From: Archilochus colubris
Taxonomy: Eukaryota; Chordata; Aves; Apodiformes; Trochilidae
Assembly: GCA_023079485.1 (NCBI GenBank)
Contig: CM041085.1
Span: 93,259,115-93,323,114 of the forward strand
Reading direction: 5' to 3'
DNA: 64,000 nucleotides
Numbering within the stretch: position 1 is the first letter of the stretch; every line of letters starts with the position of its first letter. Shown here piece after piece: positions 13,665 to 25,900 of the stretch. The notes under the pieces were generated by a model, which was not told where the DNA came from, ran no database searches, and saw only the letters and a program-made list of their open reading frames with translations. The translations under genes and the position numbers were made by a program.

Positions 13665-14591
13665 GAATCATAGAATTTTCAGGGCTGGGAGGGATCTTTC
13701 AGATCATCCAGTTCAAACCCCCCTGCCATGGGCAGGGACACCTCTCACTAGATCAGGTTGCTCAGAGCCCTGTCCAGCCTGGCCTTAAAAACTTCCAGGG
13801 ATGGGACTTCCACCACCTCCCTGGGCAACCTGTTCACAGTGTCTCACCACCCTCATGGGGAAGAACTTCCTCCTAATATCTGGTCTAAATCTACCCTCCT
13901 CCAGTTTGAACCCATTCCCCCTAGTTCTATCACTACCTGACATCCTAAAAAGTCCGTCTCCAGCTTTCCTGTAGCCCCCTTCAGATATGGGAAGGCTACA
14001 TTAAGGTCTTCTTGGAGCCTTCTCATCTCCAGACTGACTATCCCCAGCTCCCTCAGTCTGTCCTCAACCCTCTGATCATCCCCATGGCCCTTCTCTGGAC
14101 ACACTCCAGCACATCCATGTCTTTCTTGTAACAGGGGATCCAGAACTGGATGCAGTACTCCAGGTGGGGTCTCACAAGAGCAGAGCAGAGGTGGAGAATC
14201 ACTTCCCTCAACCTGCTGGCCACGGTTCTCTTGATGCAGCCAAGGATCTGGTCAGCTTTTGGCCTGCAAGTGTACATTGGTGGCTCATGTTGAGATTCTC
14301 ATCCACCAGCACTCCCAAGTCCTTTTCCTCAGGGCTGCTCTCAAGCCAGTTACTGCCCAGCCTATATCAGTGCTTGGGATTACCTTGACCCAGATGCAGT
14401 GCATCTGTTTTTATTGAACTTTAATGAGGTTGGCATGGGCCCACCTCTGCAGCCTGTCAAGATCCCTCTGGATGGCATCCCTTCCTTCCAGCGTGTCATC
14501 ATCAAGCTTGCTGAGGGTGCATTCAATGCCACTGTCCATGTCACTGACAAAGATATTAAACAGGACTGGTCCCAACACTGATCTTTGTGGG
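13665..14591 (-). mobile_element. CR1 LINE, 3' UTR plus end of ORF2
   Basis: This 927-bp minus-strand copy begins on the plus strand with the octamer tail GAATCATAGAAT and the usual 'gggctgggagggatc' motif. It runs through the whole 3' region ('ccaccacctccctgggcaac', 'gacacactccagcacatcc', 'ggatccagaactggatgcag') into the C-terminal part of the ORF2 reverse-transcriptase polyprotein. Complement frames there read in the style of CR1 ORF2 ('[13 protein letters not shown]' at about 14150-14180). It is broken by frameshifts and ends at 'atctttgtggg', so it is 5'-truncated. It is the best preserved minus-strand CR1 in the window. Confidence 0.96.
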
Positions 14592-14636
14592 ATTTAAATG
14601 CACGACATTTAAAAAAAAGCAAGAGTTAATCAACTT

Positions 14637-14888
14637 CATAGAATCATAGAATCCTAGGGGTTGGAAGGGACCTCGAAAGATCATCTAGTCCAACCCCCCC
14701 TGCCAGAGCAGGGCCACCTAGAGTACCTCGCATAGGAACGTGTCCAGGCGGGTTTTGAATGTCTCCAGTGAAGGAGACTCCACGACCCCCCTGGGCAGCC
14801 TGTTCCAGGGCTCTGTCACCCTTACAGTAAAAAAATTTTTCCGGGTATTCAACTTGAACCTCCTGTGCTCCAATTTACACCCCTGTTG
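14637..14888 (-). mobile_element. CR1 LINE 3' end, short young copy
   Basis: The plus strand reads CATAGAATCATAGAATCC, then 'ggggttggaagggacctcg', 'tctagtccaacccccc', 'gacccccctgggcagcctg' and 'cctgtgctccaatttacac'. It is close to an avian CR1 subfamily 3' end, with few changes and several retained CpGs, so it looks younger than its neighbour. It is 5'-truncated after about 250 bp. It lies in the same orientation as, and only 45 bp from, the CR1 copy ending at 14591. Confidence 0.95.
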
Positions 14889-17800
14889 TGAACAATTTGT
14901 AGCATTTGGCTTGATTCGGAGGCTAAGATCCAGGACTCACATAAAATTTAGGCTTAGATGCAGTGTCATCCTCTCATCCTGTAAGGATCTGTTGTGCAAC
15001 CTCAAGGTTTCCATTTGGGTAGGCTAGCATAAGACTGATGAACAGGCAAATCTTATTAAAATTAAGCATTTTACTAAATTACAGAAAGAATTGGCAGGTT
15101 GGATATTGGTAAAACTAATGAAACCTTGGAACATACTACCTACAGACTGTATCAGATGCCTTTCACTTTTTAGAAGAACTGGGTAAGCATAGCTGACCCT
15201 TCCATACCAGAGGAAAATGGTCAGGATGACAACTTTGGGTGTTCTCAAACTTTTACCTTACTCTTGTATGACCTACAATAACCAACTGTGCTACTGATCT
15301 TTGTGTCTGAGCGTATCAGCTGCAGCTCTTGAAAGGGAAAGTGTGCTGGCTGTGTTCTGCTGAGGTGGCTGTGGCTTCTCCTGAACACAAACTGACCTTG
15401 ACATCAGTGAGTCTTTCTGTTCCTCAGCTTGACATCAGTAAAGGCTTCCCATTAGAGATAGCCAACAGCTTTTCTTCACAATGTCATTAATTACACACCT
15501 GTAGGTAATAACTAGCAATTAACATTTCCAGCAGTTAAAAAATGCTGTGGGCTTATCTGACCCTCAACGAACAGATAATTTTGAAATGGTCACCATGAGA
15601 CCTAAAGGGAAATATGACTTGCTTTGAATTGCTGTAAGGGAGAAAAACTGTCTTGCTTATAGCTCATCATCATGTTGGGATGTGCTGTTTTATTCTTCTC
15701 TGAAATTGCACTGATGAAATGATAATATTAATTGCCTTCTATTGCCACATCTCTTTTAATTCTAGAAGTAGCATCCACAGTCCCACAAACAAACCCATCA
15801 AAATCTACTTGTGCTTGTATTGGATGCTGTCTGATAGAGACATTGTTACAGCCTCCTCCCTTTTCTTATTTACTATCACCCGTCTTCAGAACAAGAGATA
15901 ATCTCCTCTGGTTTAATAAACTGCTTGAGAATTCAGTCAATTAGCAGTGATTTATTTGAATGATATAGCTCTTCTACATTCCCAGAAGAGCATGCCACCA
16001 GCATACTTTCCTGAAAGATGCCACAAATCTTCTCAACCTGTGTAAACCTATAGCAAAGCCTGAATTTGTCACTTCAATCCAATGGAAAATTACTGATATT
16101 ACTATGATAATTCCAGACACAGAAATGAATGTGTTTTCACTCTATCATTCATAATATTACATATTAATATATAAAAAAATTAAGCCCAACTTGTGCCTCC
16201 TTCAGACACTTACGTAATGATAAATTACTACACTAGTATGACATAGTCAGTTTTCATAGAGGTCTGTTATTTATCATCCACCTGGCATCCAGAATAAGGG
16301 ATTATTTTTCACTTGGGTAAAAGAATTTGTTTCTATAAGGTTTCAGACACTCCAAGTAAGACAGCTACGGTTTCACTTGCAAGTGTATTTCATAGTTATA
16401 TTCAGATGTTGGATTGTCCTGTCATAGCAGTATTGCTGTCTTGCACAGCATGCTCTCTAATCGTACTCTCCTAAGATATCCAACAAACTACTTTTATAGT
16501 AAATAAAACTACCATGCAAATGCACAATCTGAGAACTGATGCACCATTCTTTGTAAGTTCCCTGGCAGAATTCTGGCCTGTGTCAGCTTGTTCTGTCCTA
16601 GACTATGCTTGGTCATGGTTTGAGAGATTGCATGGGCCTTACAGACATGTGAATTTTGCTAGGTCCAGAGAACAGGCCATGTTCCAGAGAATAAGCATTG
16701 CTGCTGTCTCCTGATCAACATCTGAATTGCAATCTCAGTGCAACTCAGTTGCAAATTGAGTGCAACTTTCTTTATGGTCAGAAAACTCCCTCTGATTTAT
16801 TGACATTATCAAAAGTCCAGTGTCTTTCCTTTGCCCCATCATTGTCAAAAACCCCTTTCTGGACTGCTGTTCTCAGGACTTGTCACTAGTAAAAACATAA
16901 ATATCAAATGTCTGTAGGCATTGTCCCTTTCCTAAGCTTGTTGCATCAAACCACTCACTAGGGTCATACCACTTCCATTTCCTTCACTGCACTGACTCAG
17001 CTCTTGTCACTAAGGTCATAGGACTCCATGATCATCCTTTTGGTGGGAAAAAATGTCAGTGGGTTTCTGAAATGCTGATGAAAGCTGTTGGAGAACAGCA
17101 CAGAAATGACAGCTCCTTGCTTTTAGTCAATGCTCCTAGGTCCAAACTAATATTTTAATTTTTTAATTTATTTTCCCCTAAGGAAAAAAAACACATCACA
17201 TTATTTTTGCCATGTAAGTTTTTCCTTCTTCTTATGCCTATCACTGCCATGTTTTGCCTGACTCATCAGCCCCATCTTGGAGGGTCCAGTGTAACAGGAC
17301 CCATTCCTAGACATGAAGGGAGTGCTGTATTTCAACACCAATGCCTATAGATGTATATATTCCAAGGGAATTTTTAGTGGATGTGTCAGAAGTTCAAAAC
17401 CACTCTGAAGTGGTGTTCTGGCTATAAGATGGGTGCGGATGTTACTGTGTGAAATATTCTGTAATTATAACATCTTTACAGGTGTTAACACTAACCCTCA
17501 CTTATCACTTTACCTCACATTTCTGTGTGCAATTGAGCACAAGAGGAATCTTCTATGTGCTCCCAAAGAGAGGCTCCATGGGGGACCTTGAATCGAAGAT
17601 TTCTCCCCTACATCGTGACCTTGACGTGGCTCATTTGCTGCAGCTAGGTTTACTTGGATGAAAGGCTGAACTTCTGTGTAGGCTGACAGCATGCTCCAGG
17701 CTTCATGAAGTCAAAATGGTACAAAGTGACTCAGATCCCTTTTTAGTTGTAGCTAAAAGTATCTAGCCTGCTGTAGTCTCCAACTACCTCTTTTGTCACA

Positions 17801-20504
17801 CATATGGAAAATCCAGAAGGCAGCTTCTGAATCTACTTCAGAACCAAAAGCAGCTTCTGGCAGCATCCCTGGGCTTTCAACTGTGTATTTTCTCCAGACA
17901 TTATAACGGTTTTGTTGTTTTTTAAGCTAGAATAACCAGCAGAGAATGAATACTGCAAATTATGCTTATTTAACAACTGGTTCAGCCGAAAGTTCTAAAC
18001 ATATAACTGAGTGCACCTCCTTTTTCTGCTGTGGAAGGAGAAGAAGGCTTCATTAATTTTAGAGAATATTCCTAGCATGCTGAACTAAAAATATGAATGG
18101 TGACCACAAGCATTTGACAGGGAATGGGCTTTATTATCTGAAATGAGTGAACTAGATATGGTGATGTGAGTAAATGTCAAACTATTCAAAACACCAGAAT
18201 GACACCTTTTCTGTTGTTTATCTTCCTTGCTCTTAACTTTTAAAAGAAAGCTGCTGTCCCTAGTGACATAAGCACTGACTAGGGAAGTCTTTTTATTGAA
18301 CTAATTGCTGACCCCTTCAACCTGATCGTGTTTCACTCACAAAATTAGGTTACCAATTTGGCTGAAAAGGCAGTCTGTGAAACCAAGCCTAAGTGAAAAT
18401 TTGCTTTTTCAGGAAAACTGGGTTGCCAAAATAGAGTCCTGTACTGATGTAAATTTTCTTTTGTCCAATAAGCTATGTCTTTAGAAGTTCTAATCATCCT
18501 AGAAAAAAAATTCCACTAACTCAAGGCCAGATTGATAGTATTGTTGATGGGATAGATATGATTAATTACATCAATATAAGTTTGTCAGTGTGAATGTGGG
18601 CTTACAAACTGTGCCACCAGGACTTGTAAGTTTCCTTAGCAAAATGCATTCAGTGCTTTGCCACATATATTGCCGTGTTACATTTCTTAGATTTCTGATA
18701 TTCAGAACACATTTTACGTAAAGACATGTTAATTTGTGTGGTGATATCATACTGCAGTATCATCTTCCATGTTATTAGTGAACCAGTGTTAAAAGCCACA
18801 GGTCTCACCAAGGATATAAGACTTTTTCAGGCACCTAAAAGCTTCAAATCTTCTTCTCTTATTGGCTTCAATGACTCTCTGGCTGCCCTTAACAAATTTT
18901 GTATTGCTAGAAATTGCCTCTTGCCTGTCAGGTATTTATGGGATAGCCTTATCAGAGTCTGACTCCAGCAAACTTTATGGATGGCAGCAAATTTAAAAGA
19001 GGACAAAGTTCCCATTACAAACACTTCTTCTATTGATTTCCCTAAAAATATTTTACTGCTGTAAATAAGAATCTTAAACATTTTATATGGGCCCTAGTAG
19101 CTGGGTATACTTATCTGCTTATAATGGTGTTTCTTCTGTCCAGTTTGCTCTACACAAATTTATAAACTGCACAGATTAACAAGTTGAATTCAAGGACCAA
19201 GAGGATGCAGAAAAAATAGAAGTGTCTTTTCAGCATCAAAACCAGCTAAAAGTGTAGTGATGTGTTTCTCTTTTACACATATTCCTTTGGAGGTCATTTC
19301 TAAAAGGAGAGGAGAAGGTGAGCCTTAGTTTCTAGCTAAGGCACCAGGTGTCTACTGCAAGAATTAACTCATGACCATCCTTAGAAGTGGGCTCAAAACT
19401 TTAGCCAGGTGGATGTGATGTTGTCATTGGTCATGTTTTAAAGGACCAAAAAGTAAAGGAGCTTTAAAGTAAAGCAAAGGACACAACAATTAATTTGCAG
19501 ATAGCCAGGAAATCAGGTAATTCCCGTAGTGTATGAGAACATACTCCCTGGTCCTTTAGAGCCATTGTGTGGTATGATTGTTTTAGCACAGTCTCTTAAG
19601 TTTCTTTTAGCTAGATGCACTTGCATCAAAGAAAAAAGACCAGAAAGCTCAAGCCAGTGAAACCTAAAAGCACTTGAAGAATGAATATAGAACTACTACA
19701 ATGCTATGCCAAGTGAGGAATGTAGGGGCTTCTATACCTCTGCAAAGAAGTATGCATATTGTGAACTAAATGCATGTTTTGTAATTTTCACCAAGCAAAA
19801 CAAACAAATAAACAAATAACAGGAAAGGTCTCAGGAAAAAGTTGGGTTGTTTGGGGTTTTTTTTGTTTTCTTTTTGTTCTGTTCTGTTCTGTTTTCTGTT
19901 TTTTGTTTGTTTTTTCTTTCATTTTTCTTCTTTCCTTGTAACCAGAATGTCTTACGTAAAGGTTGCCCATTAGGTTTGCATCAACCTGGCCATGAAAGTT
20001 GAGCAGTTTTTATATTTCAGCTGACTCCATTCTTTTTCTGAGTAAAGGTGAAGTCTCTGAAGGTTGAGAAAGCAAATTCAGCAGGAAAAAGACTTTGATA
20101 CTATAGTTATATCTATTTTAAAATGACAGGTTTTACTGGGATTAAGTTATTCAAGATCCTACCCTAAATGGCAGAGGAAATTTTTCTTCTGAAACTTAAT
20201 ATGAAGGAGAATTATATGACATAAGGACATTCAAGAACCCCGAAATTCTTTGTGGGTAGGATTGGGGCGGGGGGGAATGGAATTGCAGATCAAAGAATAA
20301 TATTTCATGGAGGAGAACTGATAAAGCAAAGGTGGGGTTTTGGGGACAATAAACAACTCCAGCAAGGAGAGTTTTTCTAGTGCAGAAAATGTGCCTCCTA
20401 AAATGACATTATGCAATTTCAAAACACCTTGTGTAATTCTGCATGAGATGTGAAATGAAAAAAGTTATGAGTACACATTCTTAGATTGAATGTTCTCATT
20501 GGCT
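14889..20504. other. Unique DNA, no gene seen
   Basis: Over 5 kb without a recognised gene or interspersed repeat. Open frames reach at most about 95 codons and resemble no family. A pyrimidine-rich simple tract lies at 19857-19932. A very weak CR1-like impression near 15100-15190 was not accepted. Confidence 0.55.
19857..19932. repeat. T-rich tract with TTCTG units
   Basis: T runs are mixed with three consecutive TTCTG pentamers at about 19876-19892 and further TTTC and TTTG variants. It is a simple-sequence tract. Confidence 0.8.
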
Positions 20505-20760
20505 TTCCACCTTTCTTAGGTAGATCCTGGACAACTGTCCACCTCCAGCTGAATACCCACTGGACAAGTCTCCAGCAGACTGGTTTATCCCACCGACCCT
20601 CTGCCGGGACAAGCGTCCTGGTCAGCAGGCGTCACTCATTCAGCATCATGGACAGGGGAGATTCAGCACCCTGGACAGCAGCCGGCGCAGGGGCTCTGCT
20701 CACCCTGCGCCCGGCTTGTGAGGGAGCTGGATGAGTACCGGGGATTCAAGTGCATGAGCC
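20505..20760 (+). other. GC-rich patch, possible exon (unassigned)
   Basis: About 250 bp stand out from the AT-rich surroundings by high G+C and about a dozen CpGs. On the plus strand a pyrimidine tract ends in TTTCTTAG (20512-20519), with a second AG at 20522-20523. From 20524 one frame stays open for 65 codons to TGA at 20719-20721, starting Ile-Leu-Asp-Asn-Cys-Pro-Pro-Pro. A donor-like GTGAGG lies at 20718-20723. A second plus-strand frame is also open across 20486-20734, whereas all three minus frames I read are closed. I recognise no protein in either frame. It could be a coding exon, a lncRNA exon, a regulatory CpG patch or a fragment of a GC-rich repeat; the exon outline is inference. 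Confidence 0.25.
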
Positions 20761-21761
20761 GTACATCATGTAACATGAAAAATTAATGAACTAATTGTGA
20801 GACAACCCAAAGCAGCTGCAGAGCAAGCTGGACACCTCTGACAACTGAGCACAATGAAAGCGTAAGGTTGTCTGGTATGTGTTACAAACTGTGTGACTCA
20901 TACACTTGAACTCCTCTATACATACACAGTTTCTTTACAAAAATCAGAGAACCTCGAGCAGAGCTGCCTGTGCCCCAGGGTTCTGTTCACGGTGCTGAAT
21001 GAGTCTCATCTGCTGACCAGCAAGTAGTCGTCTTGGTGGAGATTCATCTGTGTAGAAGGATCTGGCAGACAGTTGGCATCATTCACTTGAGAGAATACAA
21101 TTTTCCCTTTCCATCTCAGGTTGCTTTCTTGAGAAATGACCCCTCGTGATATATGCTCACATATTTTGGCAAATATATGTGGCAAAATGGTAAGGTTGCC
21201 TCTTAGACTATTTATTGGTCCACTCCCATTTACATTGGTACACAATCCAAATAAACCTAGCATACTTTAAAATCCTGGTAAAATTAGGTTGTGGAATAAT
21301 GAAAAAGGGCACATACAAGCCCTTGTCTTTGAGGTGTAAAGACAATGAATAGCATAAAAATAGATGTACACAGGTGTGGAGCTTCTGGGGAGATATGGTG
21401 TCTGATGGCCTCTGAGCACTGTGTGGGATTACTCTCTGGCACTACCAATTCTGCTTCAACTATGGCTGATCCCATTAAATATCCCAAAGATGAAAGGCCT
21501 CTCACATCACTTAGAGGCATGACATCTTCCACTTCTTTTGAGCTATGTGTTCTGGCCTAATATCAGTACTGGATCTTTCTCTAAAATGTCACTTTAATCA
21601 TTTTAACAACTCAATTCTCAAGTTCCTGCTCTAGTAAATTTTTAGTACCTACGAAAAATCAGGGGTTCAAGTTACCAGACTTCTACTCTTTTTTGCATCT
21701 TGAAAATCCCTTTTTCCTTGGTACTTAGCTTCTTATTTCCTAGCTGGTTACTGACTTTCCT

Positions 21762-21841
<80 letters not shown>

Positions 21842-22443
21842 ATTCATAAAGGAGTTAAAAAAATAGCATCCTAACACTTTTAAAAATCAAGGAAAAAGCA
21901 ATAACAAAAAGAACAACAAAAATATTATACAATGAACTGAAGAAAGTCTTGAAGGCAGAACTGTTCAAATGAAAAGACATATTATTTTGAAAGCAAGTGG
22001 ATATTAAGCATGATTACATGTTAGAAAAGGCTTCCTTTGGTATCCAAGATGGTTATACAATTATTGACTACAAAGTAGCAATTTAGTTAAAAATAGATGC
22101 AAACCATGTAACTACCCTGCCACCTGGCATGTGCTCCAAGAGTTGACCTTTCAGTACTTTATCAAAATGTTATCAATATGTTTTCTCAGTTCCATATTCT
22201 GAGGCAAATTAACACAGGAATAGTGAATATAAAAATATCTACTTGTAAAATTATTCCTTTTTAAGTGTAACAAATCCTAACAATTACTTGTGTATGAATC
22301 ACTCCTTTTTAAAACTCTCTTAAATCAGGAATTTTTCTCAAATAATTTAACCTAAACTGACAAGTCCAAATGTATGAAATTACTAAGTATGTTACCAGCT
22401 GGGAACAGACAGTAGTTATAATTATTTGCTATATTCAACATGG
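20761..22443. other. Unique DNA with one microsatellite
   Basis: No gene was recognised. The stretch contains the CTTT microsatellite at 21760-21841. The 71- to 85-codon frames have no recognisable features. Confidence 0.55.
21760..21841. repeat. CTTT tetranucleotide microsatellite
   Basis: About 20 uninterrupted copies of CTTT, a polypurine/polypyrimidine tract. Its purity suggests recent expansion and likely length polymorphism. Confidence 0.98.
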
Positions 22444-22996
22444 CCAAGTGCAAGTACCAGCACCTGGGCTGGTGCAACCCCAGGCACAAATACAAGGAGA
22501 ATGGATACAGCGTAGCCCTGAAAAAAGGGACTTGGGGATGGTAGTAGATGAGAAGGTCAACATGAGCTTCTGAGTGTGCTTGCAGCCCAGAAGGCCAACT
22601 GTGCCCTGGGCTGCATCAAAATAAGTGTGGCCAGAGGGGTGAGGAAGGGGATTCTGTCCCTCTACTCTGCTCTTGTGAGACCCCACCTGGAGTACTGTGT
22701 ACAGCTTTGGAATCTCCAGCAAAAAATGGATGTAGACCTGTTGGAGAGGGGCCAGAGAGGGGCCACAAAGATGATCAGAGGGCTGGAATGCCTCTGCTAT
22801 GAAGACAGGCTGAGGAATTTGAGGCTGGAAAAAAGAAGGCTCTGTGAGACCTTATAGCAGCCTTCCAGTAGATGAAGGGGGCCTAAAGCAAAGCTGGGGT
22901 GGGGGTTTTCACTGGGGAGGGTAGTGACAGGACAAGGGGTAATGGCTTTAAACTGAAAGAAGGGAGATTTAGGTTAGATATTATGATTCTATGATT
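22444..22996 (+). mobile_element. CR1 LINE, plus strand, internally deleted
   Basis: The copy starts in the C-terminal part of ORF2 ('caagtgcaagtaccagcacc', then 'ggatacagcgtagccctg'). It continues through the region reading '[14 protein letters not shown]' and 'RGQRGATKMIRGLE', then the 3' UTR up to 'gatttaggttagatat'. It then jumps to the terminal TATGATTCTATGATT. Roughly 200 bp of the usual 3' UTR are missing at about 22980, while the terminal octamers remain. The 93-codon plus frame is a remnant of CR1 ORF2, not a host gene. Confidence 0.95.
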
Positions 22997-25900
22997 GTGC
23001 ACAGAACAATGAAGTTTGGAGAGTTATATATATATAAACTTGTACAAGTCTGCAATAAATTTGCAAATTCAGAAAGAAATGAATAACCTCTGAACATGGC
23101 TAAGACAGAAAAAAATTAACAAAGACATCTTCTGATGTGCTGTAATATACCCTACTTTGCAACTAACAGTTATTGTTTTCTGTTCTATATGTTAGAGTAT
23201 ATCTACTTTGTCTGCTATAAATGCCAGCATAAAATCAATGAAACTCATAGATAGCAATTAAAATGCAATAACAATCTCACTCAAGGTTGTTTTTGTTGGG
23301 TATTTATTTTTATTTGTTTTTTAAGCAGTATGAGCAGCTAGGATGATGAACATTATCATTTCTATTAATTTTGCCCCATAATGGGGCAGATTTGCATATT
23401 TATGCTACAAATATTTCACTGACTACTCTAAGCCTCCCCTTTGCCATATCCATAACCATGGGGGTGCACACCTGGTCCAGCATGATTCAGTTATTCAGCT
23501 CAGTAGAGGTGTTTTCAGTCAGCACACTTTGCTTTGCACCTGCACACCCAGGCAAGAGGCATCTGAGACAGTCTCTGGCTCTGTCTCATGACATGACTAA
23601 GGTGACTCTTACAGCAGTGTCATCCAAATATAAAGATGGCTCTGGGCCAGAGTTCTCAAGCTGTGATAAGCATCCCACTCATAATATGCAAGTTACTCCA
23701 AAGAGAAGCATAAATCCTTTTTGAGCAGCCAAATATCTCCTTCTGTGAATGTACCCAACCTAGCACAGTGCCAGGAGCTTTTGCTGCTGATACTGTCATT
23801 AATGCTCTTACCTAAGCAAACTGCATTTAGAAAGTGCTATGTAGGATGTTCTTCCCTGTTGATAATTATAGTTTGATAAGTATCACGCTACAATCCAGTG
23901 TTTCAGAATGACTTTTTCAATAAAAGGGTGTTCTGACCCAACTCTGATTGTAATGTGAGCTTATATTTTGTTCAGTGTTTCATTGTAGGAAAGAAGAATC
24001 ATCGATCTGCACTGCAATAAATGAGAAGAGAATGTGTCCTGTAAACTACCTGAATTTACTGATGAAAAAAGATAGGTTTTTTTCCATATTTGAAAGTCTT
24101 TTTGAATATTTGACTGCAGTACCAGGCAATGTCTATTTCTGTACTTCTTGGTTTTAAAAAAATCAAAAGAAAGAAGAAGTTATACAGCAAAATCAACACA
24201 GAAGCCTTGCTGTGATATCTAATACAGCTGCAGAACTGACTGACTGCTAATGTGATATTTCAGTTAATGGTTTGCTATGAATAATGTATTTTTCAGAACT
24301 GTTGTAGTCCTGTTCACAAATTGCTGGACTGTGGGGTTTTTTTAATTTTGTTACCTTTTTGGAACAAAATGTTGTATAAAAAACTTTGACATGAACAATT
24401 TCAGACCATCTAAGACCTGCACATTCTATTTTTATCATGAATATTTGGAATTCCCTTTTTGGTTGGTCTTTGAATAGGCAAGAAATTATATGCTATCCTT
24501 TGGTCCCTTAACTGAATTCTTAAAAATGCAGAAATATTCTTTGCTTGTTTTTTTTAATTATTATTATTTTTAATGATCTTCTTTTATCCAATTTGCTAGG
24601 AGATAGCAGAACAGAAATATATTTAGGAACATGGAGTAATAGCAAAAAGGAATATAAGGAAATGTAAAACCCACCTTCTTTTTCCCATCTGCTTTTTAAT
24701 TTAAAATATCTTCCTGGTTAAGGAAAAAATAAAGCTATAAACCAAATTTATTATATGTCTTGAATACTTTACATCCAGTATTCTCATCAATCAAAAAAGA
24801 AAGGGAATGAAAGATTTTTGAACCTTTATGACTTTAAACTTTTCTGGTTTAAGTGTGGTTTAAGCTGCAGGACTTGGGCCAGGTGTTTTTTGAGGTGAGA
24901 CAATATAAACTCACAGATCTCCCCATTATTCCACCCAAAGACTTCACAATGATGAAGGGATGAGGTACTCCAAGGACTTATATATAGGAGAGCATTAGTC
25001 ATCTGCAAAAGTCTTGAAAGACTACTGCCTGTCTTCTCACTCAGCAGTCTCTCCTGGTAATGCAGTATTTCCATAGTTGTTTGTAAAACAAAGCATTTTT
25101 TCAAGCAGCACATGCACAAAATATAAAAACTCTTTGGTTTGTATCATAATTTATTTCTTCTAATCTCAGATGAAAAGAACATCTGTGTTTAATACTGTCT
25201 CTTAGATCAGATGACTACAGCTGTTACTGCTATTAATCCCAACATTGCAAATAGAGGTTGTGGGAATGGAACTGGTATTGGGGCATATAGTAGGAGTTTT
25301 ACATCAATGCCTGATTGATTTATATTGCCAGTTCATTTTTTATATCTGTGCCCAGGTTTTGTGATGACTAAAATACCTTGAAGGACTATGACCTTTGCTG
25401 TTTCATGATCATTTCTCATATTTGACTCATGCTAAGTAGTCATTTAGAGATTTGCTTGCAAGTTATCTTTTTCTCCAGTTTTCTCCCTTCCTTTTTACAA
25501 AGTTAGTTTAGAAAAGGCACTATGTACTTCAGTAAAGTTTTAGTATCATGAACTAGAGGAATGCTTGTAATTGATGCAATACTGGGTTTTTTCCAAATAT
25601 GAGCATAATGCCTAGCAAAATAAGCCTGGGTGCCTGTTGCACTGTGGCTAGAGTTATTCTCCTTTTTATCCAGAGAATAACATCTTCCAAGATATAATTC
25701 CTAAAGTAATACATTCTGAAGTATGCACTGTTTCTCCTCAAGGTGCAAGATCAACCTTATTACATTTTATTATGGGTTATGTGGACATAACGAAGAAGCA
25801 AGAAGGAAAAGTTTAAGATTTATAACTAACTTTAATAAAAAGTCCCACCTTTTAAACATTTCTGGTTTAATGCTCCATGTTCCAGAAATCTAGGGAGCCA

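Noticed and set aside
15100..15190. Possible very old CR1 or L2-like sequence
   Set aside because: Only a faint resemblance ('ccttggaacatactacctac' to the CR1 'cactggaacaggttgcc' position); too weak to call without an alignment.
23371..23724. 117-codon plus-strand frame in unique DNA
   Set aside because: No family resemblance, no supporting splice or promoter context, and composition like the surrounding DNA; within chance for six frames of 64 kb.
24826..25119. 97-codon minus-strand frame
   Set aside because: No recognisable features. It has no splice or conservation evidence available here.
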